In this document: positions 8,654 to 15,882 of the stretch, in pieces
Layout: each line of letters starts with the position of its first letter
Position numbering within the stretch: position 1 is the stretch's first letter
Source of the DNA: CAZOWM01 sp964583615
GTDB lineage: Bacteria > Spirochaetota > B62-G9 > DRHN01
NCBI GenBank assembly: GCA_964583615.1
Contig: CAZOWM010000008.1
Location: 1 to 64,000, forward strand
Direction of reading: 5' to 3'
DNA length: 64,000 nucleotides
Position numbers and translations under genes: made by a program
Notes under the pieces: generated by a model
Database searches by the model: none
The model's input: only the letters and a program-made list of their open reading frames with translations
What the model was told of the DNA's origin: nothing

Positions 8654-9625
8654 ATGAAAATATTCGTCACAGGCGGTGCGGGGTACATCGGAAGCCATGT
8701 AGTAAAGGCGCTTGGTGAAAAAGGCTACACAATTCTCGTATACGACAATCTTTCTACCGGCCACAAAGGCTCCGTGCTCTACGGGGACCTGATCGTTGGT
8801 GACCTTGCAGACACACGGCTTCTTTCAGAAACCATAAAAGAGTTCACGCCTGATGTGGTCATTCACTTTGCTGCCTCCATTCAGGTGGGAGAGTCGGTTC
8901 TGAACCCGCTGAAGTACTATGAAAACAACACAGTGAACACGGTCCACCTTCTCGACCTGCTCGTGAAAAACAGCGTCAGGTTTTTCCTTTTTTCCTCAAC
9001 CGCAGCGGTGTACGGGATTCCTGAAAAAATCCCTGTACAGGAGGCCGCACCGCTCAAACCCATCAACCCATATGGGGCATCAAAAGTGATGACAGAGCAG
9101 GTACTGAAGGACCTCGATCATGCGGAAAAACATTTCTCATACATTTCGCTTCGCTACTTCAATGTCGCTGGCGCCGACCCGGGAGGGCGAATCGGGCAAA
9201 AGTACAGGGAAGCGACTCACCTCATCACCCGCGCGCTCAAGGCGGCGAAAGGTGAGCTTCCCGGGCTTCAGATCTTCGGCACGGATTACGACACTCCTGA
9301 CGGGACCTGTATACGTGACTACATCCACGTAAACGACCTCGCGGATGCACACATCATCGCGCTGGAGCACCTCCTTTCAACCCAAAAGAGCGAGATATTC
9401 AACTGCGGGTACGGGCATGGCGCCTCGGTGAGGGAAGTTGTACAGAAGGTGAAGCGGGTGACAGGAATTGATTTCCCTGTTCAGGAAACCGGCCGCAGGC
9501 AGGGAGACCCGCCTGCTCTTGTCGCAGACAGCAAAAAGATAAAAACACGGCTCGGCTGGGTGCCCAAACATGATGATCTTCCCTACATCATTGAGACTGC
9601 CTGGAACTGGGAAAAATCGATTTAA
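8654..9625 (+). CDS. galE: UDP-glucose 4-epimerase
   Basis: This extended short-chain dehydrogenase of 323 residues interconverts UDP-glucose and UDP-galactose. It has the NAD-binding GGAGYIGSH (7-15), YDNLSTGH after beta-2, FSSTAAVYG with the catalytic Ser/Thr near 116, and YGASK (140-144) with the catalytic tyrosine and lysine. RDYIHVNDLADAH and RRQGDPPALVAD near the C-terminus are diagnostic of GalE. ATG 8654 is preferred to GTG 8648 because AGGTG ends three bases before it. It has host-like base composition, and it probably supplies UDP-galactose for the surface polysaccharide encoded upstream. Confidence 0.93.
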   Translation: MKIFVTGGAGYIGSHVVKALGEKGYTILVYDNLSTGHKGSVLYGDLIVGDLADTRLLSETIKEFTPDVVIHFAASIQVGESVLNPLKYYENNTVNTVHLLDLLVKNSVRFFLFSSTAAVYGIPEKIPVQEAAPLKPINPYGASKVMTEQVLKDLDHAEKHFSYISLRYFNVAGADPGGRIGQKYREATHLITRALKAAKGELPGLQIFGTDYDTPDGTCIRDYIHVNDLADAHIIALEHLLSTQKSEIFNCGYGHGASVREVVQKVKRVTGIDFPVQETGRRQGDPPALVADSKKIKTRLGWVPKHDDLPYIIETAWNWEKSI

Positions 9626-9680
9626 CGGGGGCATAGCCTCCGGCCGTGTGTAAAGGGCAATAAACCGCCCCCAGTGTGTG

Positions 9681-9702
9681 TAGAGTGCACGCCGCAACTC
9701 TA
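9681..9702 (+). other. Small hairpin in the galE 3' region
   Basis: TAGAGT (9681-9686) pairs with ACTCTA (9697-9702), and the stem can extend by a GC/GC pair with one bulged base. No T-run follows, so it is not a standard terminator. It lies in the 278-base gap 9626-9903. That gap also holds GGGGGC (9627-9632) opposite GCCCCC (9667-9672). Confidence 0.35.
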
Positions 9703-9748
9703 TGCATGTGTACGGGACGTTCGTATTTTTCGTGCTAACCCCATAAAA

Positions 9749-9792
9749 AATGCCTGAAGGGGCAGTTTCGACCGTGCCCGTGAAATGGCATT
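9749..9792 (+). other. Two-tier stem-loop, candidate structured RNA
   Basis: AATGCC (9749-9754) pairs with GGCATT (9787-9792). Inside it GGGCA (9760-9764) pairs with TGCCC (9775-9779) around a 10-base loop. No T-run follows. It ends 24 bases before a good promoter, so it would lie in the galE 3' end or act as a DNA or RNA element of its own. I do not recognise it as a known riboswitch. Confidence 0.35.
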
Positions 9793-9815
9793 AATATCCG
9801 AATAAATTTTACAAA

Positions 9816-9844
9816 TTGTGATAAATTTAGTTATATACTATTAT
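9816..9844 (+). promoter_or_regulatory. Predicted sigma-70 promoter for the STAS operon
   Basis: TTGTGA (9816-9821) and TATTAT (9839-9844) are separated by 17 bases in an AT-rich stretch. The predicted transcript would start near 9851 and give a leader of about 50 bases before the ATG at 9904. Confidence 0.55.
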
Positions 9845-9903
9845 AAGAGCCCGGTTTGGGAAGTACGTATATATAAACGGGTTTCAACGAAAGGTCGGTA
9901 TGC

Positions 9904-10185
9904 ATGCCTGAAATCAATGACGAAATTATTGCCGGTATCTACCAGGAATATACCGATGCTCAGCACACTCGAGCGAAAACCGAAGTTCTCGTCGAGGGAG
10001 TCAAACAGATATTTCAAAAGCTTCACCGTTATATAAACGACAAGGAGAAGCTCGAGGAAAGATCTGAGGTTGCGTTACATGAGCTCGAGGCCGACCTGAA
10101 CCGGTACTACTTTCATGACAAGGATTTTATCGAGAGAATTACTTATGAAGCTAAGGCTTATGTCTTAGAACTTCACGAAGAGTAA
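9904..10185 (+). CDS. Small helical protein of unknown function
   Basis: This 93-residue protein has no signal peptide or membrane segment. It is rich in charged residues and predicted helical, with a likely coiled coil over about residues 25-75 (for example IFQKLHRYINDKEKLEERSE). I do not recognise a family. It starts at ATG 9904 behind a predicted promoter and ends 11 bases before a STAS-domain gene, so the two are almost certainly co-transcribed. A partner or regulatory role towards the STAS protein is possible but is only inferred from position. Confidence 0.75.
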   Translation: MPEINDEIIAGIYQEYTDAQHTRAKTEVLVEGVKQIFQKLHRYINDKEKLEERSEVALHELEADLNRYYFHDKDFIERITYEAKAYVLELHEE

Positions 10186-10196
10186 AGGAGAGTCCT

Positions 10197-10559
10197 TTGG
10201 ATGAATTGCGAGTTGACGTCTCACATAAGGGGAAAAAAGATGAAATAGCAGTTATCACTGCCAAGGGGTACATAGATACGACAACAAAGGATGAGATCGA
10301 ACGTGTTCTTCTCAACATCCTGGCAAAAAAGAAATACAAACTCATTGTGAATCTGAAGGATGTTGACTACATCAACAGCTCCGGCTGGGGTGTTTTTCTT
10401 CGGGAGATAAAGGATATTAGGGAGAACAAGGGCGATATCGTGCTCATCAACATGTCCCCGGACGTATATTCCGTGTTTGAGACAATGGAGCTGTCACATA
10501 TCATCAGGTCATTCGACAGTATGAAAGCAGCTGTTTCGCACTTTTCCGCCGACAAGTAA
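10197..10559 (+). CDS. STAS-domain protein (anti-sigma factor antagonist type)
   Basis: This single-domain STAS protein of 120 residues resembles SpoIIAA/RsbV. The motif DYINSSGWG (57-65) places Ser61 at the usual phosphorylation site, although the normally acidic residue just before it is Asn60. Such proteins take part in partner switching: a serine kinase phosphorylates them, and the unphosphorylated form captures an anti-sigma kinase or other target. No kinase or phosphatase gene is in the window. TTG at 10197 is chosen because AAAGGAG sits six bases upstream and no in-frame ATG precedes the domain. It is second in an operon with the helical protein. Confidence 0.85.
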   Translation: MDELRVDVSHKGKKDEIAVITAKGYIDTTTKDEIERVLLNILAKKKYKLIVNLKDVDYINSSGWGVFLREIKDIRENKGDIVLINMSPDVYSVFETMELSHIIRSFDSMKAAVSHFSADK

Positions 10560-10598
10560 TTTTTTCCTCTATGAAATTTCGGCATGTTCCGCCTCGTG

Positions 10599-11357
10599 CT
10601 AGAATACCTTTATATCCCTGATCGAGCCGATTACCACATCTGCATCCTTCTTCAGGTCTCCCTCCTGTGCAACACCGCCTTCGAGAACTCCAACAACGAG
10701 CCCGATGTCAGCACGACGTCCCATCTCCATGTCTATGACAGAATCCCCCACGAGCGCAGTGTGCTTCCCCGACACGTTCAGGGCTTCGATGGTTTTATGG
10801 ATCATTTCCGGATCGGGTTTCGGATGTTCCACCATGTCGGCTCCGGTCACGTAGTCAAAGAGGTCAAATATCTCGAGGTGCTTCAGTATGCTGACGGTAA
10901 CCTCGATGAAGTCTGCCGTTGCCATTCCGATAAACACGCCGTTTCGTCTCAGATCTACAAGAAGGCCCACCACCCCGTCATACATTTCTGTAATTTTCCC
11001 TCTATCGAGAATTTTCTCTGTATTCTGAATGACGCTCAGTGCGGTTTCTTTCGCCTTTTGCCATGGAAGCCCGTATTTATAGAGCACTGACGCGAATATG
11101 ATTTCGTCTTCCCATTCGGTGCTGTAGGGGAGCGGCCCGTAAGGGTCTACATTCCGGTCCTGGATACCGTAAAGCCTGTACAGTTCGGATACGATCTTAC
11201 CGGAGTCGAGCTCAGGGGGAAGGTTTTCCATCACGAGTTGGAGGCGTTTCTGAAATATGGGAATCCACGTTTTCTTGAAGTCGATGAGCGTACCATCCTT
11301 GTCGAAAATGACGAGCTCACATTCAAAAAGCCGTTTCCCAAACTGTACTGTCCTCAT
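10599..11357 (-). CDS. HAD-superfamily hydrolase, phosphoglycolate phosphatase-like
   Basis: This is a 252-residue haloacid-dehalogenase-type phosphatase. Motif I is FDKDGTLIDF (18-27, nucleophile Asp19 and acid/base Asp21), motif II is the ATADF region with Thr147, motif III is Lys180 in KPDPEMI, and motif IV is GDSVIDM (204-210). The helical insert between motif I and II is a C1-type cap. Substrate is unknown; relatives include phosphoglycolate and nucleotide phosphatases. It is the last gene of a leftward group with the sugar aminotransferase and lgt, and it begins 65 bases after lgt ends. Confidence 0.87.
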   Translation of the reverse strand: MRTVQFGKRLFECELVIFDKDGTLIDFKKTWIPIFQKRLQLVMENLPPELDSGKIVSELYRLYGIQDRNVDPYGPLPYSTEWEDEIIFASVLYKYGLPWQKAKETALSVIQNTEKILDRGKITEMYDGVVGLLVDLRRNGVFIGMATADFIEVTVSILKHLEIFDLFDYVTGADMVEHPKPDPEMIHKTIEALNVSGKHTALVGDSVIDMEMGRRADIGLVVGVLEGGVAQEGDLKKDADVVIGSIRDIKVF

Positions 11358-11422
11358 GGGCCTTCCATATGATGTTGAAAAATGATGAAATCGCTTCGGG
11401 CGACCTGTTTACGATTAGGTTT

Positions 11423-12202
11423 TCATGCCGGCTTTTCCTTTTTCCATAACCGGAATAACAGGATGAACGCAAGAGCTCCGGCCACGAACAAGAGGCTTAT
11501 GATCTGGGCCCCCCTCAGCTTTCCGACCATGAGACTGTCTGCGCGTAAAAAACTCACAAAGAACCGAATAACTCCGTAATTCAGAAGGTACGTTGAGAAT
11601 ATGAATCCGGGTTTGTGATCCCGCTTTCTCAGTTTCCACAGGATGAAAAAAGAGATGAGATTCAGCACCATCTCATAGAGCATAACGGGGTGAAGCGGCT
11701 GTCCGGGGAACTCGTCACCTGCGATGCTTCCTTCCGGGAAAACGATTCCCCACGGCAGATCCGTCGGAACACCGTGGGCATCCCCGTTCATGAAGTTTCC
11801 GAACCTTCCGAACGCCTGACCGAGAGCGAGCATGGGAGACACAGCGTCTGTGAGGTCGAAAAATCTGACATGCTTCAGTTTGGAATAGCAGAATACCGCT
11901 GCCGCACCGCCGAGTATCCCTCCGTGAATCGCAAGTCCCCCGTGCCACAGCGCAAAAATCTCAAGCGGGTGCTGAGAATAGTACGCGTTCCACACGAACA
12001 AAACGTAGTAGATCCGCGCTCCGAGGATTCCGCCGACCACGGTCCAGAAAACGAAACCGATCGCGTCGTCCTTTGTGAGCTCGAGCCCTTTGCGGGAAAT
12101 TTCCCTGCGCAAAAGGATTATCCCGACAACGATCGCCACGACATACATGAGCCCGTAGTAGCGTATCTCCACCTGTCCAATACGTATCAATGTCGGGTGC
12201 AT
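11423..12202 (-). CDS. lgt: Phosphatidylglycerol-prolipoprotein diacylglyceryl transferase
   Basis: Lgt is the inner-membrane enzyme that adds diacylglycerol to the lipobox cysteine of prolipoproteins. This copy has 259 residues and about seven membrane helices. The family signature GRFGNFMNGDAHG is at 132-144, preceded by WHGGLAIHGG (86-95) and followed by QPLHPVMLYE (168-177). ATG 12202 is chosen because the protein then begins MHPTLIRIG, the usual family start; an upstream extension to 12277 is not conserved in character. The window encodes at least two clear lipoproteins, which would be its substrates. Confidence 0.94.
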   Translation of the reverse strand: MHPTLIRIGQVEIRYYGLMYVVAIVVGIILLRREISRKGLELTKDDAIGFVFWTVVGGILGARIYYVLFVWNAYYSQHPLEIFALWHGGLAIHGGILGGAAAVFCYSKLKHVRFFDLTDAVSPMLALGQAFGRFGNFMNGDAHGVPTDLPWGIVFPEGSIAGDEFPGQPLHPVMLYEMVLNLISFFILWKLRKRDHKPGFIFSTYLLNYGVIRFFVSFLRADSLMVGKLRGAQIISLLFVAGALAFILLFRLWKKEKPA

Positions 12203-12365
12203 TTTCTCGATTCCATTTATCGTGTAATTGCGCGAGAACACATCTGTCCCACAGAAGAAACGGACGGATTCTCCCAACTATCCATATACAGGCCGCGTGA
12301 AACCGCGGTCAAGAGAAGTTACGCAAGCGGTGTTAATATACTCTGCGGATTTGGCCGGCTTCAAA

Positions 12366-13556
12366 CTATTTTTTATAAAAACGGAGGAGTTTGGAAAACG
12401 CCTCCATAACATCGTGTGTGTCCTCATCGCTCATGGAGGGATAGATCGGCAGGCTCACTTCATTGAGATACGCTCTGTATGCGCACGGAAAATCTTTTGG
12501 AGCAAAACCGAAAGTTTTTCTGTAGTAACTCATGAGGTGCACAGGGATGAAATGCACGTTCGAGGAGATGTTCTCTGCTGCAAGAGCGGTGATGAGCGCG
12601 TCTCTGTCGATTTTCAAGCCTGAGAATTTGAGTCTGAGCGGGTAGAGGTGCCAGGCATGCCTGACACCGCTTTTCACCTGCGGGATACTCGCAAAATCGT
12701 AGCCGCTGAAAAACTCCGAGTATGAGTGTGCGATTTTTTCTCTTTTTATTCTGTTTTCTTCGAGCCGCCTGAGCTGTTCGATTCCCAGTGCTGCCTGAAT
12801 GTCCGTCATGTTGAACTTGTATCCAGGCAAAGCAATGTCGTACTTCCAGCCCCCTGAGGAAAGCTTTGAAAATGCGTCCTTTGTCTGACCGTGAAGAGAA
12901 TAGAGCCTGAGAAGCTTTATGAATTCCCCGTCATTGGAGGTGACTGCTCCGCCCTCGGCAGTGGTGAGGTTTTTTACCGCATGAAAGGAGAAAACGGATG
13001 AGCTTTCTCCGTTTCCGATTTTTTTGCCTTCGAGTTCCGCTCCGATTGCATGTGCTGCATCTTCGACCACACGAAGATTGTTCGCTTCGGCAAGTGCGCG
13101 GATTTCTCCCAGGTGTGCGGGGTGGCCTGCAAAATGTACGGGAATTACGGCTCTGGTTTTTTTTGTTATTTTTTTTTCGAGTTCCGCGGGTGAGATACAG
13201 AAGGTCTGTTCCTCGATGTCTGCAAACACGGGTTTTGCTCCTGAGTGCAGGATGACGTTTGCTGTTGCCGCGAACGTGTAGGGTGAAGTAATGACTTCAT
13301 CTCCCGTACCGATACCTGCGATTTTCAGGCACAAAAATAGTCCTGCTGTCGCGGAGTTCAGGACAGCTGCATGGCCGGCACCGGTGTACTCTGCGAGCAG
13401 GCGCTCGAACTCCTCACAACGCCCGCCCCGGGTTATCCACTTCGATTTCAGCACCTCTTCCACAGCCGTAATTTCCTCTTCGCGGATGTCTGGTGGAGAA
13501 AAGGGAAGATAGCTCCTCCGTACTGGAGGGCCGCCTTCGATAGCAGGGATGTTCAT
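12366..13556 (-). CDS. DegT/DnrJ/EryC1/StrS-family sugar aminotransferase
   Basis: This 396-residue PLP-dependent enzyme is of the nucleotide-sugar aminotransferase type. Asp166 in VVEDAAHA, FSFHAVK with Lys195 as the probable Schiff-base lysine, and NLTTAEGGAV after it are all typical. NMTDIQAALG and the C-terminal HLYPLRL also fit. Enzymes such as ArnB and PseC transfer the amino group of glutamate to a keto-sugar nucleotide for LPS or O-antigen sugars. The exact product is unknown. It lies 4 kb from the polysaccharide island but has normal composition. It is followed leftward by lgt after 163 bases. Confidence 0.88.
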   Translation of the reverse strand: MNIPAIEGGPPVRRSYLPFSPPDIREEEITAVEEVLKSKWITRGGRCEEFERLLAEYTGAGHAAVLNSATAGLFLCLKIAGIGTGDEVITSPYTFAATANVILHSGAKPVFADIEEQTFCISPAELEKKITKKTRAVIPVHFAGHPAHLGEIRALAEANNLRVVEDAAHAIGAELEGKKIGNGESSSVFSFHAVKNLTTAEGGAVTSNDGEFIKLLRLYSLHGQTKDAFSKLSSGGWKYDIALPGYKFNMTDIQAALGIEQLRRLEENRIKREKIAHSYSEFFSGYDFASIPQVKSGVRHAWHLYPLRLKFSGLKIDRDALITALAAENISSNVHFIPVHLMSYYRKTFGFAPKDFPCAYRAYLNEVSLPIYPSMSDEDTHDVMEAFSKLLRFYKK

Positions 13557-13636
13557 CTGTGGTTCCTGAAAATTCTTTTTTCGTCGTCTCAGTTTTGGTA
13601 TAATTACATAATCGGTACTTTTATCGGTTTTTTTCC

Positions 13637-13653
13637 TATCTCGTTGAGAGATA
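13637..13653. promoter_or_regulatory. Inverted repeat in a divergent promoter region
   Basis: TATCTC (13637-13642) and GAGATA (13648-13653) form a perfect inverted repeat around five bases. It lies between the divergently transcribed aminotransferase and a membrane-protein gene. A TATAAT at 13599-13604 is nearby without a good -35. It could be an operator, but this is weak. Confidence 0.3.
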
Positions 13654-13728
13654 TGCAGAATGTTTCAGTTTATTGAAAAACATCCGAAAATCAATGTGTA
13701 GCCATTTCGGGTAAGGAAACGCTTTTCC

Positions 13729-14451
13729 ATGCTTATTACAATAATCTTTATTCTCGTGTTTCTTGTGGGGATATCCCTCTTTGTCGCCGTTGTGGGTACT
13801 GCATTCTTGCAGAAACATGCAAGACGGATCACCCGATCTCATCCCCGGGAATACTATTCTCCTCCGAGGAAGTATGAAGACCCCTACAGGAGAGAGTTTG
13901 AACGGAGGGTTCACACAGATACGGGGCAGGAAATCCGGCAGGCTCCTGCGTATACGCTTGGTGCGGAGCGGGATTTTCCCGTACAAAAATCCAGAGGAGG
14001 CGGGTCGGAAGGGAAATGGTTTCTGATTACCATTCTCATTCTCGTTCTGGTCATTTTTTCCTTTTACTTCGGGATCAAGGGATATCAGAACTTTACGATG
14101 AAACCGCGATTGTTCTTCTGCGAAAGAGTGGATTACGTTCGGCAGAAGCCGGTAAACACGTCTGATACTTTCACACGGGGAAATGTGACGATTTTTCTCA
14201 AATCCCGACGCCCTCTGGAGCTGACAAGTGCACGCGTCGAAATATTTAAAATCGACTATACGGGACTCGAAAATTACGCCAGCCAGGAGCTCCCGCTCAA
14301 GCCTGAATGGACTTCCTTTTCCTTCAAAGCCCTCTTTGATCAAATCGGAACATACACCGTTATGGTGTATGATACCGATGACCGGCTCATCAGTCAGGAA
14401 AACATACACATCCTTCCCGACTCATACGCGTACAGGCCTGTTCTAAAGTGA
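13729..14451 (+). CDS. Two-helix membrane protein with an extracytoplasmic domain, function unknown
   Basis: I do not recognise this 240-residue protein. A hydrophobic helix at 2-26 is followed by a basic, proline- and arginine-rich linker (30-90), a second helix at about 97-116, and a C-terminal domain of about 120 residues with beta-rich character. If both helices span the membrane, the basic linker is cytoplasmic and both ends face outward. AAGGAAA lies about nine bases before ATG 13729. It stands alone on the plus strand between two leftward genes. The C-terminal part (VTIFLKSRRPLEL and EWTSFSFKALF) reads like an immunoglobulin-type sandwich, which is only an impression. Confidence 0.75.
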   Translation: MLITIIFILVFLVGISLFVAVVGTAFLQKHARRITRSHPREYYSPPRKYEDPYRREFERRVHTDTGQEIRQAPAYTLGAERDFPVQKSRGGGSEGKWFLITILILVLVIFSFYFGIKGYQNFTMKPRLFFCERVDYVRQKPVNTSDTFTRGNVTIFLKSRRPLELTSARVEIFKIDYTGLENYASQELPLKPEWTSFSFKALFDQIGTYTVMVYDTDDRLISQENIHILPDSYAYRPVLK

Positions 14452-14461
14452 GGAGGGAGTA

Positions 14462-15184
14462 CTAGTGCTCCTCGTATGGGAGCTTCACTGAGGAGTACTG
14501 GTTGTCGAATTTGTCGTACACGATTTTTGTGCTGAGCGGGTCTTTTCTATAAATGCCGTCCACGAAGAAACGGTAGGTGTATGCCCCCGGAATCAGCTCG
14601 ATTGAGATTTCCCAGATACCGCTCCTGTTTTTTCGCATGGGGAGAGAATAGGGGCTCCAGTTATTGAAGTCTCCAACCAGAAAAACATTTCGGGCATCCA
14701 TATCCTCGTAGTAAAAGACGTATCTGTTACGTTCCACATGTACCGGATTTTGATCAAGAATGATTATCGGAGTCCTGATTTCGAAGTAGGAAAGCTCTGT
14801 ACCGTAGCTGTCGTACACGGTGTTGATGTTTCGCGGATCCGGTTGCCAGATGCCGTCCACGAGGTATCTGTAGCGATATTTTCCTTCTCTGAGAACGACT
14901 GAATGCGTGTCCGTTTCCCCGAACATGTACACGTAAATACTGTGCTGGTTTCGTTTCATGAGGAGTGGTTTTTCCCACCTGTTGAAATCACCGCTTACCA
15001 TGACATAGCGTGGAAGATTTTGGTGATCTTCATATCTGAAGAGGATCCCTTCTTCAGTGATAATGGGGGGGCCTCCCTGTGTAACATCGTGAAGACTCGC
15101 TGCGTCCCCTTTCGTGAATGATGCACATATGATTACTATGGATGCAAGAAAGACAAGAAAGCCTGAAATCCTGTTGTTTTTCAT
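14462..15184 (-). CDS. Secreted protein with two tandem CBM48/AMPK-type glycogen-binding-like domains
   Basis: ATG 15184 gives 240 residues with an N-terminal signal peptide (about 1-29, ending near GDAA). Two E-set immunoglobulin-like domains follow, at about 46-136 and 155-235. Each has the same landmarks: V.GDFN.W (SGDFNRW 64-70 and VGDFNNW 170-176) and YR.LVDG or YRFFVDG followed by a DP pair (about 106-117 and 204-216). These are hallmarks of carbohydrate-binding family 48 and AMPK-beta-like domains, which bind alpha-glucans. No catalytic domain is present. A role in binding glucan outside the cytoplasm is plausible. Alternatively the domains are structural. Confidence 0.82.
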   Translation of the reverse strand: MKNNRISGFLVFLASIVIICASFTKGDAASLHDVTQGGPPIITEEGILFRYEDHQNLPRYVMVSGDFNRWEKPLLMKRNQHSIYVYMFGETDTHSVVLREGKYRYRYLVDGIWQPDPRNINTVYDSYGTELSYFEIRTPIIILDQNPVHVERNRYVFYYEDMDARNVFLVGDFNNWSPYSLPMRKNRSGIWEISIELIPGAYTYRFFVDGIYRKDPLSTKIVYDKFDNQYSSVKLPYEEH

Positions 15185-15322
15185 GTGAGTGTTCCAGGGC
15201 AAATGTGTAACGTTCCCTATCATTATCGATGGAATTTTCGGCTCTCTTTATATTTTTATGCGAGGCCGTTCCCTCGCCCCCTGATTCACTCGGCTTGGAG
15301 GCGGGGGGGCAAGAAATCCGGG

Positions 15323-15732
15323 CTAAAAGGCTTCTTCGTCTTCCGGGAGAGCAGCTCCGTCCTTTATATCGTCGTCCTGGTAATCGAGGAACTGGACCTG
15401 GTAGGCGACGATTTGGTTTCGGCGTTCTTGCCGGTCGCTCTTGNNNNNNNNNNATGTTTTCCGCCATCATCATCCTCCCATTTACTTTGCTTGATTCTCC
15501 CGTTCACTATCACCCTTCTTCCTTTTTTGAGGTACTCGTTGCACTGGTCAGCGAGTTTTGACCATGTGGTCACATCGATGAAGTTTACCTCTTCCTTGAG
15601 CTCGTTGTCTTTGTAGTAGGCGTGATTGTTGGCAATAGAAAATCTGCACATCGCTGTTCCGCTCTGGGTATACCTGAGCTCGGGGTTGTTCGTAAGCCTT
15701 CCTTCCAGTACAGCAAGATTGAAGTTTCTCAT
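15323..15732 (-). CDS. ssb: Single-stranded DNA-binding protein, interrupted by an assembly gap
   Basis: The N-terminal OB-fold is clear (MRNFNLAVLEGRLTNNPEL, then SKLADQCNEYLKKGRRVIVN). At about residue 93 ten N replace sequence (15444-15453). Past the gap the SSB frame resumes in a different phase. In that phase IVAYQVQFLD is followed by an acidic tail ending PEDEEAF and a stop at 15323-15325, as expected for the SSB C-terminal interaction tip. The true gap length is therefore unknown, and the apparent frameshift is an assembly artefact. AGGAGGG precedes ATG 15732 by seven bases. Confidence 0.9.
15444..15453. other. Assembly gap (10 N)
   Basis: Ten consecutive N interrupt ssb. The reading phase differs on the two sides, so the number of missing bases is not ten in the real genome, or the flanks carry an error. 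Any distance or frame across this point is unreliable. Confidence 0.98.
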
Positions 15733-15758
15733 GATTTTCCCTCCTAATAAGGACTGTT

Positions 15759-15773
15759 TTGTTCATTGAACAA
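15759..15773. promoter_or_regulatory. Perfect palindrome upstream of ssb, possible SOS-type operator
   Basis: TTGTTCATTGAACAA is a perfect odd-centred palindrome 27 bases upstream of the ssb start. Its core TGTTC-N3-GAACA resembles LexA boxes built from GTTC/GAAC half-sites, for example TGTTC-N4-GAACA reported for Verrucomicrobia. The spacer here is one base shorter. The regulator is not known. Confidence 0.45.
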
Positions 15774-15882
15774 CGAAGAAGAGGAATTTGTTTCAAAAAG
15801 ATTGTGTTATGCAAACGGATTTGATGGGATGCCCGGCAGAATACGCGGGTAGATCACGAGAGGGGTTTCTTCTTGGGGAAGA

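Noticed and set aside
9631..9645. GCATAGCCTCCGGCC resembling part of a c-di-GMP-I (GEMM) riboswitch
   Set aside because: Only the 3' half is similar. The 5' half with its conserved GGCAAACC and GAAA tetraloop is absent, and galE coding sequence lies there.
9646..9712. Three (G/A)TGTGTA heptamers at 30-base intervals as a possible CRISPR-like or iteron array
   Set aside because: Only seven bases repeat and the rest of each unit differs. Too short and few to call an array; kept only as an observation.
11615..12409. 264-residue plus-strand ORF over lgt
   Set aside because: It is a shadow of lgt, which has its full family signature on the minus strand.
15054..15473. Minus-strand ORF crossing the N gap, Pro/Arg-rich
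   Set aside because: It is the wrong frame of ssb and the following gap. The correct frame shows the SSB tail ending PEDEEAF.
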